Below are positions 25,809 through 34,515 of a stretch of DNA of 64,000 nucleotides, piece after piece. This DNA is from Paenibacillus sp. RC67 (GTDB taxonomy: Bacteria; Bacillota; Bacilli; Paenibacillales; NBRC-103111), in assembly GCF_030020805.1 (NCBI RefSeq), contig NZ_CP125098.1, positions 4,797,501 to 4,861,500 on the forward strand. Reading direction: 5' to 3'. How positions within the stretch are numbered: the stretch's first letter is position 1; each line of letters opens with the position of its first letter. The translations under genes were made by a program, and so were the position numbers. The notes below the pieces were generated by a model that was not told the origin of the DNA, did not search any database, and saw nothing but the letters and a program-made list of their open reading frames with translations.

Positions 25809-27140
25809 TTATTTAGTTTTCGCTTTAGCCGCATCGACAGCCTTATTCGCCGTTTCTTCGATTTTACGGAACAAGGAGTTGATGTCTGTATCTCCGAGAG
25901 CCGCTTCATGGATCGCATCCTCGTAAGCCTTTTGCGCATCGCCTTCAAATGAGGATCTTGTCGGCATAGGTGCATATTGATTAAAGAACACCGCGCTAGT
26001 ATTCTTATCTTTATATTTACTGTCTTGAGCTAGTTGTTTTTTTATTGCATCATCTTTAAGAACCGTCATCGTTCCGGCGCGAACCTGCTTTGTTTGGTAC
26101 TCTACGCTGGTCAAATATTTGATAACCTGCATAGCTTCATCTTTATGCTTGCTTTGTTGGGTAACGCCCCAGTAGAATGGATACGCCTGGGAACCGATTT
26201 TCGGTTGATCCTTAAATGTCGGCAGCGCCGCAATATCCCAGTTCATGCCCTCCGAACCGCCACCTGCCCAATCCAGTTCGGATAAATAAGCCATCATCGC
26301 AAGATTTCTGTCCTTCAGGAACGGGTCTTTGTACGGAAGCTTGTTTTTCAAGGCTACCATGGCCTTCTTGTATCCCGGATTGGTCGATGTATTGATGTAA
26401 TAGGCTTGGTACAGCTGCTTCCATTTCTCGTTCGTATTAATCGTCGCTTTATCCGTCTTGGGATCCAGGAAAGTTAATCCCAACTGGTTCGCCTTAATCG
26501 AGTGTGCCGGAGAAGCCGCAAAGCCCAAATACTGCTTATCTCCATCTGCCCGTGTTAAAGTATTGGCCAATTGTGCCAAGTCATCCCATGTCATATCGTT
26601 CTTTGGATAAGGTACGCCGAATTTATCGAAAATGTCTTTGTTATAAAACAGGATCACGTTTTGCGACCATACGGGAAGGCCGTAAATCCCGGTTTTAGAC
26701 ATATTTTTAGCAAAGTCAATCATCGTCGGCTCGAAAGCGCTTAAATCCATATTATTTTTCTTAATCAGGTCTGTCATATCGTAAGCAAGCCCATAATTGG
26801 CAACTGTGTAGAAATAGTTCGTGCTTTCGTAGAAAATATCGATCGTTTGACCGGAGGCAACCATTTCATCAATCGTTGTACCTGTTCCTTTTTTAATATA
26901 CTTTATCGTAATATTCGGAAACTTGGCTTTAATCGGATCGGAAAACTTCTGCTTCACTTCTTCATCGGATGTTGCTGCCGTAGAGTAGAGTACCAATTCT
27001 ACCGGTTCATTACTTACCGCCGGCTGCTTCTGGGTCTGATCCGTGGTGTTCCCTTCTGCTCCTTGCTTACTGCTGCATGCTGTCGTCAGTGCAACTAGCA
27101 TGGCCGTTGATACGATTAAACTTTTCTTTATCATGTTCAA
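25809..27140 (-). CDS. Family-1 extracellular sugar-binding lipoprotein, orphan
   Basis: 443 residues. The signal peptide ends LTTACSSKQG, giving a lipoprotein cysteine near residue 22. Mature features match family-1 carbohydrate-binding proteins: FYESTNYFYTVANYGLAYDM, YGLPVWSQNVILFYNKDIFDKFGVPYP and MTWDDLAQLANTLTRADG. The permease genes that normally follow such a gene are missing on both sides. It is clearly paralogous to the lipoprotein at 60739-62082, which is also without permeases. A degenerate cre-like half-site lies about 30 bases upstream. It probably works with a distant importer. Confidence 0.88.
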   Translation of the reverse strand: MNMIKKSLIVSTAMLVALTTACSSKQGAEGNTTDQTQKQPAVSNEPVELVLYSTAATSDEEVKQKFSDPIKAKFPNITIKYIKKGTGTTIDEMVASGQTIDIFYESTNYFYTVANYGLAYDMTDLIKKNNMDLSAFEPTMIDFAKNMSKTGIYGLPVWSQNVILFYNKDIFDKFGVPYPKNDMTWDDLAQLANTLTRADGDKQYLGFAASPAHSIKANQLGLTFLDPKTDKATINTNEKWKQLYQAYYINTSTNPGYKKAMVALKNKLPYKDPFLKDRNLAMMAYLSELDWAGGGSEGMNWDIAALPTFKDQPKIGSQAYPFYWGVTQQSKHKDEAMQVIKYLTSVEYQTKQVRAGTMTVLKDDAIKKQLAQDSKYKDKNTSAVFFNQYAPMPTRSSFEGDAQKAYEDAIHEAALGDTDINSLFRKIEETANKAVDAAKAKTK

Positions 27141-27342
27141 ATCCCCCCCTTATTTTTCTTTAAAAAGAAAGCGCTTCATCAAACTGTCTATTTAACAATA
27201 ACATAAAGAATTTGAACATTCTTCATAATATTTGCCCAAAAATTTCATTTTTTTGCTCATTTTTTCCTATTAAGATAAACCTCCACTTTTGCGTTGTAGA
27301 CAGCCGAGTCCTCGGACTCAAAATCATTGCTAGACAAATAGC

Positions 27343-27374
27343 AAAAAGGGGGCCAGCTAACTGGAATCCCCCTT
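27343..27374. terminator. Bidirectional terminator after esterase gene
   Basis: AAGGGGG pairs with CCCCCTT around an inner CCAG/CTGG, followed by five T on the minus strand. A second hairpin, GAGTCC-TC-GGACTC, lies at 27306-27319. Confidence 0.85.
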
Positions 27375-27431
27375 GGTTCAGCTTATCATGCTTTGCTTTT
27401 CGATACAAAGGCAATCATAGATGTAACTAGT

Positions 27432-28250
27432 TTAGTTCAAAACATACCGGCTAAGAGGCAAATTCAGCTCTTTAACCCCTGTCACAACCAGCTTCGCTAT
27501 TTCCATCGCACCACGCTGTTGGAAATGGGTATTATCTTTAACACCTTCAGGATAATTCGGGCTCTGTCCGGGTTGAAGGTTCAAGAAGAGCTCCTTCGTC
27601 GTTTCGGAACCAAGCTGTTCGAATAGTGCTTTGCTCTTTGCTGTCAGATCAATAACAGCTACGTTCATTTCGTTGCCAAGCGATTTCATTGCAGCCGTGT
27701 ACAAGCTGTGGGAATCTTTTATTTTCCCGTTAGCACCAAAGCCATTGCGCTCCACAGGAGTAACAAGAATCGGAGTAGCCCCCTTTTTCCTTGCTCCTTC
27801 GATATATTGTTTTAAAAAGCTTTTATACGTCGTATTGGGTTCCGTGAATCTTGTCTCATCCTCTTTCTTCTCGTCATTGTGACCGAACTGGATAAGCAGG
27901 TAGTCCCCTTCACTAATCTGCTGCAAAACCGTATCCAGCTTTCCTTCTTCTATAAAGCTTTTGGAGCTTCTGCCTGAGGAAGCGGCATTGCGCACGGTTG
28001 CCTGCTTGTCGAGCATAGTACCGATCACTTGACCCCATCCCGCTCGAGGGGCTCGATTGTCGGGATAGTCCGATACGGTGGAATCTCCCACCAAATAGAC
28101 CGTAATGGGTCGTAGGGCTTCCTCCGTGTTGCTATTCTTGCTAGTACCTATCTGTTCATTCTCCATCATGGGTATTCCACATCCAGTCATCCAAAGTAGT
28201 AGTATTAGTAACAGCACTGTTATCCCGGCTGCCCGGTTCATGGTTAACAT
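27432..28250 (-). CDS. Lipoprotein SGNH/GDSL esterase, rhamnogalacturonan acetylesterase-like
   Basis: 272 residues from the ATG at 28250 (AGGAGG seven bases upstream). A hydrophobic signal LLLILLLWMTGC ends in a lipobox. Block I is VYLVGDSTVSDY with the serine nucleophile, block III is IQFGHNDEK, and block V carries DNTHFQQRGA with the Asp-His pair. This order matches the YesT/YesY and RhgT type that deacetylates pectin fragments. No pectinase is adjacent, but other glycan genes are nearby. Substrate is inferred from the family. Confidence 0.85.
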   Translation of the reverse strand: MLTMNRAAGITVLLLILLLWMTGCGIPMMENEQIGTSKNSNTEEALRPITVYLVGDSTVSDYPDNRAPRAGWGQVIGTMLDKQATVRNAASSGRSSKSFIEEGKLDTVLQQISEGDYLLIQFGHNDEKKEDETRFTEPNTTYKSFLKQYIEGARKKGATPILVTPVERNGFGANGKIKDSHSLYTAAMKSLGNEMNVAVIDLTAKSKALFEQLGSETTKELFLNLQPGQSPNYPEGVKDNTHFQQRGAMEIAKLVVTGVKELNLPLSRYVLN

Positions 28251-28304
28251 GCCGCAGCCTCCTATACAATAAGAGAAATGTTTACCGTTGACAACCGTTC
28301 GCAA

Positions 28305-28338
28305 CAAAAAACCAAGCTCCGCATCTGCGGGACTTGGT
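28305..28338 (-). terminator. Terminator after the ABC exporter operon
   Basis: ACCAAG pairs with CTTGGT with an inner CCCGC/GCGG, followed by six T on the minus strand. Confidence 0.88.
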
Positions 28339-28351
28339 CTTTAAGCAGCAC

Positions 28352-30232
28352 TTAATGTGAGCCCTCCAAATTCCTGAACTGATTATAAAACATTTGATAA
28401 TACGTGCCTTGGCGTTCAATCAGCTTATCATGACTTCCCTGTTCCACGATTTCCCCATGGTCGATGACCATGATCGTATCCGCATCCCGAATGGTGTTCA
28501 ACCGGTGGGCGATAATGAAGCTGGTTCTTCCCTCCATAATGTTCAACAGAGCATCCTGGATATGCAGCTCGGTACGGGTATCGATACTGCTCGTCGCTTC
28601 ATCCAGAATAAGAATAGACGGCTTCGCCAAAATAACCCTTGCAATCGCCAGCAGCTGCCGCTGCCCCTGACTCAAATTACCGCCGTTCTCAGATAACTCC
28701 GTTTCATACTGCTTGGGCAGTCTTTTAATAAATGCATCCGCGTTCGCCATCTTTGCTGCCATCTCTACTTCTTCATCCGTAGCATCAGATTTGCCATACT
28801 TAATGTTTTCCTTGATCGTTCCCGAAAATAAATACGTATCCTGAAGCACGATACCGAAGCATCTTCTAAGGCTATCCCGTGTATATTCCTTAATGTCCCG
28901 GCCATCGATATAGATGGTTCCGGAAGGAATATCATAGAATCGGGTGATCAGGTTCACGATGGTCGTCTTCCCTGCACCGGTAGGCCCGACTAGCGCAGTA
29001 CTGCTGCCCTGATCGGATTCGAAGCTGATATTTTTTAATATCGGAACATCCGGCCTGTAACCAAAGGTTACATTATCGAAAACGACATGTCCCTTTGTAT
29101 CCTTCAGCTCTATTGCTTCAGGCGAGTCGCCTGGCTCTTCTTTTTCATCCAATACCTCGAATACCCGCTCCGCACCTGCAACCCCGGACTGGAGAATATT
29201 GTACGTATTCGCCATCTCGTTCAGAGGACGTACGAATTGACGTGAATAGCTGAGAAAGCTTGCAATTACCCCTACCGTAATATGACCTTTAACAGCCAAT
29301 ACCCCGCCGACGATAGCTACAGCCGCGAAACCGATATTATTGATCACGGCAAGCAGAGGCATTAGAAACCCGGAATAGATTTGCGCCTTTAAGCCAACCT
29401 CATACAGCCTGTCGTTGACAGCATTGAATTCATGTATGGCCTTCTCCTCATGATTGAACGCTTTGACGACATGAATGCCTGAGATCGTTTCTTCAATGTG
29501 GCCGTTCAGCTTGCCAAGCTGCGCCTGCTGATCTTTAAACAATACGCTCGTTTTCTTAGTGATCGTCTTCCCGAGAATATACACCAACGGCACCGTAATT
29601 AAAGTAGCCAGAGTTAGAATCGGACTTAAAATAATCATCATGGTCAATGAACCGATAATAGCAATGGTACCTGACATCAATTGGGTGGTAGACTGTGAAA
29701 TCGTATTGCTCACGTTATCAATGTCGTTGGACAACCGGCTCATGACTTCCCCATGCGGTCTGGAATCGAAGAAGGACAAGGGAAGCTTTTGCAGCTTGTC
29801 AAACAACGTAGTGCGCAAATTACCGACAATTCTCTGTGAGACGCCGGCCATAAACCAGCTTTGTAGGAAGGTTAGCACACCGTCTGTTAAATAGGCCGCA
29901 GTCAGCGCCAATATCATCATCTCAAGCATTTTGAAATGAACCGTGCCATTGGAGGCTGTCATTGAATCGATCGCTTCTCCTATAAAATAGGGTCCAGTCA
30001 AAGTAATGAGGGCATCTACCAGAATGAACAGGAATACGATGGATAGCATTTTCCGCTGTGTACCGACAAACTTCCATATTCTACGCAGTGTAGCTTTGAA
30101 ATTTTTAGGTTTAACGACAGGGCCTCCACGTCCTCCTGGACGCGGGCCGAATCCGCCGGGTCTTCCTGCTTGCAGCATAGGAACTTCCTGCGGTGGCTGA
30201 TTATCTCTGGATGATTCATTAGGCTTCGACAT
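28352..30232 (-). CDS. ABC exporter half-transporter with canonical ATP site (YfiC-like)
   Basis: 626 residues: a Gly/Pro-rich cytoplasmic N-terminus, six transmembrane helices (about 55-340) and one ATPase domain. Walker A is GPTGAGKTT, and Walker B with catalytic glutamate is LILDEATSSID. The signature is altered to LSQGQ, as in one half of heterodimeric exporters. Its start overlaps the stop of the upstream half-transporter by 14 bases, so the two are coupled. The pair resembles B. subtilis yfiB/yfiC and BmrC/BmrD-type exporters. Cargo is unknown. Confidence 0.9.
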   Translation of the reverse strand: MSKPNESSRDNQPPQEVPMLQAGRPGGFGPRPGGRGGPVVKPKNFKATLRRIWKFVGTQRKMLSIVFLFILVDALITLTGPYFIGEAIDSMTASNGTVHFKMLEMMILALTAAYLTDGVLTFLQSWFMAGVSQRIVGNLRTTLFDKLQKLPLSFFDSRPHGEVMSRLSNDIDNVSNTISQSTTQLMSGTIAIIGSLTMMIILSPILTLATLITVPLVYILGKTITKKTSVLFKDQQAQLGKLNGHIEETISGIHVVKAFNHEEKAIHEFNAVNDRLYEVGLKAQIYSGFLMPLLAVINNIGFAAVAIVGGVLAVKGHITVGVIASFLSYSRQFVRPLNEMANTYNILQSGVAGAERVFEVLDEKEEPGDSPEAIELKDTKGHVVFDNVTFGYRPDVPILKNISFESDQGSSTALVGPTGAGKTTIVNLITRFYDIPSGTIYIDGRDIKEYTRDSLRRCFGIVLQDTYLFSGTIKENIKYGKSDATDEEVEMAAKMANADAFIKRLPKQYETELSENGGNLSQGQRQLLAIARVILAKPSILILDEATSSIDTRTELHIQDALLNIMEGRTSFIIAHRLNTIRDADTIMVIDHGEIVEQGSHDKLIERQGTYYQMFYNQFRNLEGSH

Positions 30233-31961
30233 TCCTATGCGCCTCCTTTCCCATCTGGGATAAATAAATTTCCTGATAGACCTGACAGCTTTTCATCAGT
30301 TCTTCATGCTTCCCGATTCCAACTACCTCACCCTGATCAAGGACAACGATTTTGTCAGCATCTATAACGGATGTAATTCTTTGCGCAATGAGAATGCAGG
30401 TGAGTCCCTGCGTATATTTCTTCAGCCCTTCTTTGATCCTCGCTTCCGTTGCCGTATCTACTGCGCTGGTGCAGTCATCCAGAATTAAGATTTCCGGCTT
30501 TCTGACCAATGCTCTCGCAATCGACACCCGCTGCTTTTGACCTCCCGAGAAATTGACCCCGCGCTGACCCAGGCGTGTCTCATATCCTTCAGGGAAGGAG
30601 GTAATGAACGGATGCGCCTCCGCTATCTCCGATGCTTGAATGATTTCCTCCATCGTCGCATCCTCTTTGCCCCAACGGATATTTTCCGTTACCGTTCCAG
30701 TGAACAGCACGGTCTTTTGAGGAACAATCGCTATTTTCTCTCTTAGCTTGGCCGGATCGATCTGCGAAACATCGACACCGTTCACTTTGACTTTACCGGA
30801 TATGGCATCATAGAATCGGGGTATTAAACCGACAAGGCTGCTTTTACCCGAACCGGTGGAACCGATGATCCCTACCGTTTCGCCAGGCATACAAGTCATT
30901 GTAATCCCTTTGATAACCGGATCACCCGAAGCTCCTTCATAAGAGAAGCTCACATTTTCAAAATCCACTCTGCCGCTTTGATGCGTATTCAATCGGGTGT
31001 CCTGCAACCACGTCATTTGGGTCTGCTGGTCGAACACTTCACCGATCCGCAGCGCGGAAGCTTTCGCACGAATAAACATATTGAATACCATTGAAATGGT
31101 CATTAAGGAAAATAAAATCTGAGTCATATAGTTAATGAACGCAATAATATGTCCAACCTGAATGTTACCGTTAGACACACCTAGGCCGCCGAACCACAGC
31201 ACCGCAATGATTCCTATATTAACCGTCAGCATTATGGCAGGATTGAAGATCGACATCGCACGCATCGCTTCTATAGAACGGGCCTGATAAGATTGATTGA
31301 CATGGTTGAATTTATCAACCTCATAATCAAACCGGTTAAAGGCCTTCACAACCCGAACGCCGGACAAATATTCTCTCATCACCCCGTTTACCGTATCGAG
31401 AGCCTTCTGCACGCGAATGAACCGAGGAAATCCAACCTTCATGTTCAATGCAATTAATACGCCAACGACAGGCACCACGACAGCCAAGACGATGGCTAAT
31501 TGAGGGTTGAGGCGTGCAGCCATAATCAGACTACCTATGCACAAAAGCGGCGCTTTAACAAAAATGCGCATGAGGCCGTTAGTAAAGTTTTGTACCTGAG
31601 TTACGTCATTCGTGAGTCGAGTGATTAAGGAGGCTCTTTCAAATTGATCAATATTCTCAAATGAAAGCGTTTGTATTTTGGCAAACAAGTCCTTCCTCAG
31701 CTCAGCACCGAACTTCTGTGACACACGGCTCGCCAATATATTCCGCCCTGTAGCCGCCAACGCTCCAAGAAACGTAATGAGGAGCATAAATCCGCCCATA
31801 CGGAGCACATAATCCATATTGCTGCCGGCAACGCCCACATCAATGATGTGTGACATAATGGTAGGCAGGGTCAAATCCGCCAAAGCTTCACAGGTTAAAA
31901 ATAAAACAGCAATCATAAACAGCTTCCAATACTTGCGAACGTATTTTTTAAAGAACGACAA
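30219..31961 (-). CDS. ABC exporter half-transporter with degenerate ATP site (YfiB-like)
   Basis: 580 residues with six transmembrane helices and an ATPase domain. Walker A is GSTGSGKSS and the signature is canonical FSGGQ. Walker B, however, reads LILDDCTSAVD: aspartate replaces the catalytic glutamate. Together with the partner's LSQGQ, this builds one consensus and one degenerate ATP site, the hallmark of heterodimeric exporters such as TM287/288 and BmrCD. It is first in the two-gene operon. Function is inferred as drug or lipid export. Confidence 0.92.
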   Translation of the reverse strand: MSFFKKYVRKYWKLFMIAVLFLTCEALADLTLPTIMSHIIDVGVAGSNMDYVLRMGGFMLLITFLGALAATGRNILASRVSQKFGAELRKDLFAKIQTLSFENIDQFERASLITRLTNDVTQVQNFTNGLMRIFVKAPLLCIGSLIMAARLNPQLAIVLAVVVPVVGVLIALNMKVGFPRFIRVQKALDTVNGVMREYLSGVRVVKAFNRFDYEVDKFNHVNQSYQARSIEAMRAMSIFNPAIMLTVNIGIIAVLWFGGLGVSNGNIQVGHIIAFINYMTQILFSLMTISMVFNMFIRAKASALRIGEVFDQQTQMTWLQDTRLNTHQSGRVDFENVSFSYEGASGDPVIKGITMTCMPGETVGIIGSTGSGKSSLVGLIPRFYDAISGKVKVNGVDVSQIDPAKLREKIAIVPQKTVLFTGTVTENIRWGKEDATMEEIIQASEIAEAHPFITSFPEGYETRLGQRGVNFSGGQKQRVSIARALVRKPEILILDDCTSAVDTATEARIKEGLKKYTQGLTCILIAQRITSVIDADKIVVLDQGEVVGIGKHEELMKSCQVYQEIYLSQMGKEAHRNVEA

Positions 31962-32151
31962 GGCCCTGTTCTTCCTCTCCTAATTTATTTAGCTTCCCTA
32001 TATAAAACATACTCCTTTCAAACCAAATTGTCACTTCATTTTTCGAATATTTTGCTTAATGATTCAAATAGCACAAAGGAGTTAGGCTTGTTCCCGGGAT
32101 CGTAGTATAATGAGTTCCAAGTATCCCTATTTCAAAGGAGGACATGGCCTC

Positions 32152-33108
32152 ATGAACATTGTTGTACTGGATGGATATACTCTGAATCCCGGAGACTTGA
32201 GCTGGGAACGGTTAGCGCAAATGGGCTCAATGACCGTTTACGATCGCACCTCTCCTGAACAAATCGTAGAACGCGCTATAGATGCGGAGATCATCTTGAC
32301 GAACAAAACGCCACTAACCGCCACAACGCTTGCAAAGCTGCCAAACCTTTGCTATATAGGCGTTCTAGCAACCGGCTATAATATTGTTGATATTCATGCT
32401 GCTCGTAAGAGAGACATCCCGGTCTCGAACGTCCCCACCTACGGTACACAATCTGTCGCGCAGTTTGTCTTTGCTATGATTTTTGAGCTGTGCCACAGTA
32501 TCGGACGTCACGATGCCGCTGTGAAAGCGGGAGAATGGACCGGCAGTATCGACTTCTGCTTTACCAAAGCTCCTTTAATCGAGTTATCTGGAAAAACTAT
32601 TGGGCTGGTCGGGCTCGGTAAAATTGGCAGTCAGACTGCACGTATCGCTTCGGCAATGGATATGCGAGTGCTGGCTGTTGGTAGCGGGCGCAGCCACCCG
32701 AAACCGGTGGCTGGCGTTGAATGGACCAATATGGAGACGTTATTGAAGGAATCCGATATTGTCAGCCTTCATTGCCCGTTGACTCCGGATACAGAGCAGC
32801 TTATAAACCGCCAGCGTCTATCCTGGATGAAGCCATCGGCTTTCTTGATCAATACTTCACGCGGGGGTCTGATCCATGAGCAAGATTTAGCTGATGCCCT
32901 GAATGCACAAGCAATCGCAGGAGCCGCTGTGGATGTTCTTTCCGTCGAGCCTCCCTCAACAAGTAATCCGCTTCTCTCAGCGAGAAACTGCATTATTACT
33001 CCTCACATTGCATGGGCGACACAAGAAGCTCGGGCTAGGCTTATGGAAACGACAGCCGATAACGTATCTGCTTTCCTTGAAGGGCGTCCAATAAACGTAG
33101 TCAATTGA
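32152..33108 (+). CDS. D-2-hydroxyacid dehydrogenase (glycerate/hydroxypyruvate type)
   Basis: 318 residues from the ATG at 32152, following AAAGGAGG; the upstream 14 codons lack a ribosome site. NAD motif: GKTIGLVGLGKIGSQTARIA. Catalytic segments: LINTSRGGLIHEQDLADAL, AAVDVLSVEPPSTSNPLL and IITPHIAWAT. It belongs to the YkgE/HprA-like branch near glycerate dehydrogenases. It is divergent from the ABC exporter and terminated by its own hairpin. It may interconvert hydroxypyruvate and glycerate. Confidence 0.88.
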   Translation: MNIVVLDGYTLNPGDLSWERLAQMGSMTVYDRTSPEQIVERAIDAEIILTNKTPLTATTLAKLPNLCYIGVLATGYNIVDIHAARKRDIPVSNVPTYGTQSVAQFVFAMIFELCHSIGRHDAAVKAGEWTGSIDFCFTKAPLIELSGKTIGLVGLGKIGSQTARIASAMDMRVLAVGSGRSHPKPVAGVEWTNMETLLKESDIVSLHCPLTPDTEQLINRQRLSWMKPSAFLINTSRGGLIHEQDLADALNAQAIAGAAVDVLSVEPPSTSNPLLSARNCIITPHIAWATQEARARLMETTADNVSAFLEGRPINVVN

Positions 33109-33121
33109 TCACAGAAACAAT

Positions 33122-33163
33122 AACGGACTGACGAATAACTCTATTCGTTTAGTCCGTTTTTCG
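33122..33163 (+). terminator. Terminator after hydroxyacid dehydrogenase
   Basis: AACGGACT pairs with AGTCCGTT with an inner ACGAAT/ATTCGT, followed by TTTTTC. Confidence 0.9.
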
Positions 33164-33266
33164 TAGGATCACTTAACTAAAAGTAACTAAGTAAGCTAAA
33201 ATTGCGTACTTCACTAACTTTTTCTTTCTAGCTATAATAGCGCCAGTACATACTCAAGGAGGATGA

Positions 33267-34247
33267 ATGATCATGAAATATAGACGCGTGGGAGCAAGCG
33301 GTTTAAAAGTAAGTGAAATTGCATTGGGTAGCTGGCTAACCTATGGAACTGCTGCTGAGCAGAAGGCAGCGGATGCATGCGTTAACAAAGCATTCGAATG
33401 CGGCATCAACTTCTTCGATACGGCGAACGCCTACAATCGGGGCGAAGGAGAGAAGGCTATCGGGGCTGCCTTGAAGCCTTATGAAAGATCAAGCTATGTG
33501 CTTTCAACCAAAGTGTATTTTCCAATGGGACAAGGTCCGAATGACCGTGGTTTATCCCGTAAACATATTAAAGAGCAATGTGAAGCCAGTCTTAAACGAC
33601 TGGGCGTTGACTACGTCGATTTGTATTTCTGTCACCGCCATGACGATCAAGCCCCTGTTGAAGAAACACTGCGTGCTTTGGACGATTTGCAGACAGAAGG
33701 CAAAATATTGTATGCCGCCGTCAGCGAATGGAGTGCGGCACAAATAGCCAAGGCTGTCGGAATCGGGCAGCAGTTGAGATTGCGTCCGTTAATTTCCAAC
33801 CAGCCTATTTACAATATGTTTGAAAGATATATCGAACGTGAAGTACTATCAATTTCTACAGCTGCCGGTTTGGGACAAGTCGTGTTTTCGCCGCTTGCTC
33901 AGGGCATTTTGACTGGTAAATATAAGTCGGCTCAGCAGCTGCCCGAAGACAGTAGAGCAGCGAATAACTCCGTGAATCATGTCATTAAAAGCTATCTTCA
34001 AGACCATGTCCTGTTATGTGTGCAGGAGCTTGAACAATTGGCGCAGCAGCTTGATATGAAGCTATCCCAGTTGGCGTTGGCTTGGGTGCTCAGACAGCCA
34101 GGCGTCAGCTGCGCCTTGATCGGGGCAAGCCATCCGCAGCAAATCGAGGAAAATGTGAAGGCGGTGGAGTTTACGCTGCAGCAGGAAACGCTGGACGAAA
34201 TCGAGCGCATCTTGCAGCAAGTCGCTGGATTTGCTCCGCTTCGTTAA
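33267..34247 (+). CDS. Aldo/keto reductase, potassium-channel beta-subunit-like
   Basis: 326-residue NADPH-dependent TIM-barrel reductase. Family elements: RRVGASGLKVSEIALGSW, the catalytic FFDTANAYNRGEGEKAIG (Asp and Tyr), GVDYVDLYFCHRHDD, and the C-terminal cofactor block IGASHPQQIEENVKAV. Histidine of the tetrad is at FCHRH. Two start codons (33267 and 33273) are possible after AAGGAGG. It is convergent with the dehydratase gene across palindromic repeat copy A. Substrate unknown; a sugar aldehyde role fits the neighbourhood. Confidence 0.88.
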   Translation: MIMKYRRVGASGLKVSEIALGSWLTYGTAAEQKAADACVNKAFECGINFFDTANAYNRGEGEKAIGAALKPYERSSYVLSTKVYFPMGQGPNDRGLSRKHIKEQCEASLKRLGVDYVDLYFCHRHDDQAPVEETLRALDDLQTEGKILYAAVSEWSAAQIAKAVGIGQQLRLRPLISNQPIYNMFERYIEREVLSISTAAGLGQVVFSPLAQGILTGKYKSAQQLPEDSRAANNSVNHVIKSYLQDHVLLCVQELEQLAQQLDMKLSQLALAWVLRQPGVSCALIGASHPQQIEENVKAVEFTLQQETLDEIERILQQVAGFAPLR

Positions 34248-34250
34248 AGA

Positions 34251-34515
34251 TAGTGAAAAAGGATCCTATGACATAGACCCAGAGTGTGGGGAAACCAAAA
34301 AGCTTCAGGAGTGTGTGGTGCTCCGGTAGGGTATCCCCTTCCAGCCGCTGTTGTTATCGGGAAATTTTGAATTTATTCGCTTTACAGCGGTGATTTCCCG
34401 ATAACAAAGGCGGGCGCTTACGCTCCTCCAGGGGACACCCTACCTCCTGCCATCTCTACCTCTGAAAACTTGGTTTCTCGACAACCTGCACACTGAAGCG
34501 AATCCTTTTTCACTA
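34251..34515. repeat. Palindromic intergenic element, copy A
   Basis: 265 bases forming a near-complete inverted repeat between two convergent genes. The outer stem is a perfect 14-mer, TAGTGAAAAAGGAT (34251-34264) against 34502-34515, and contains the dehydratase stop codon. The conserved core (about 34284-34484) begins GTGGGGAAACCA and ends TGGTTTCTCGAC, with GGTAGGGTATCCCC and TTATCGGGAAAT on one arm and complements on the other. The apex folds as CGCT-TTAC-AGCG. Same orientation as copy C. Confidence 0.85.

Noticed and set aside
27160..27180. GCGCTT-containing sequence upstream of the lipoprotein gene as a cre site
   Set aside because: At least three or four mismatches to the consensus in either orientation; only a half-site matches.
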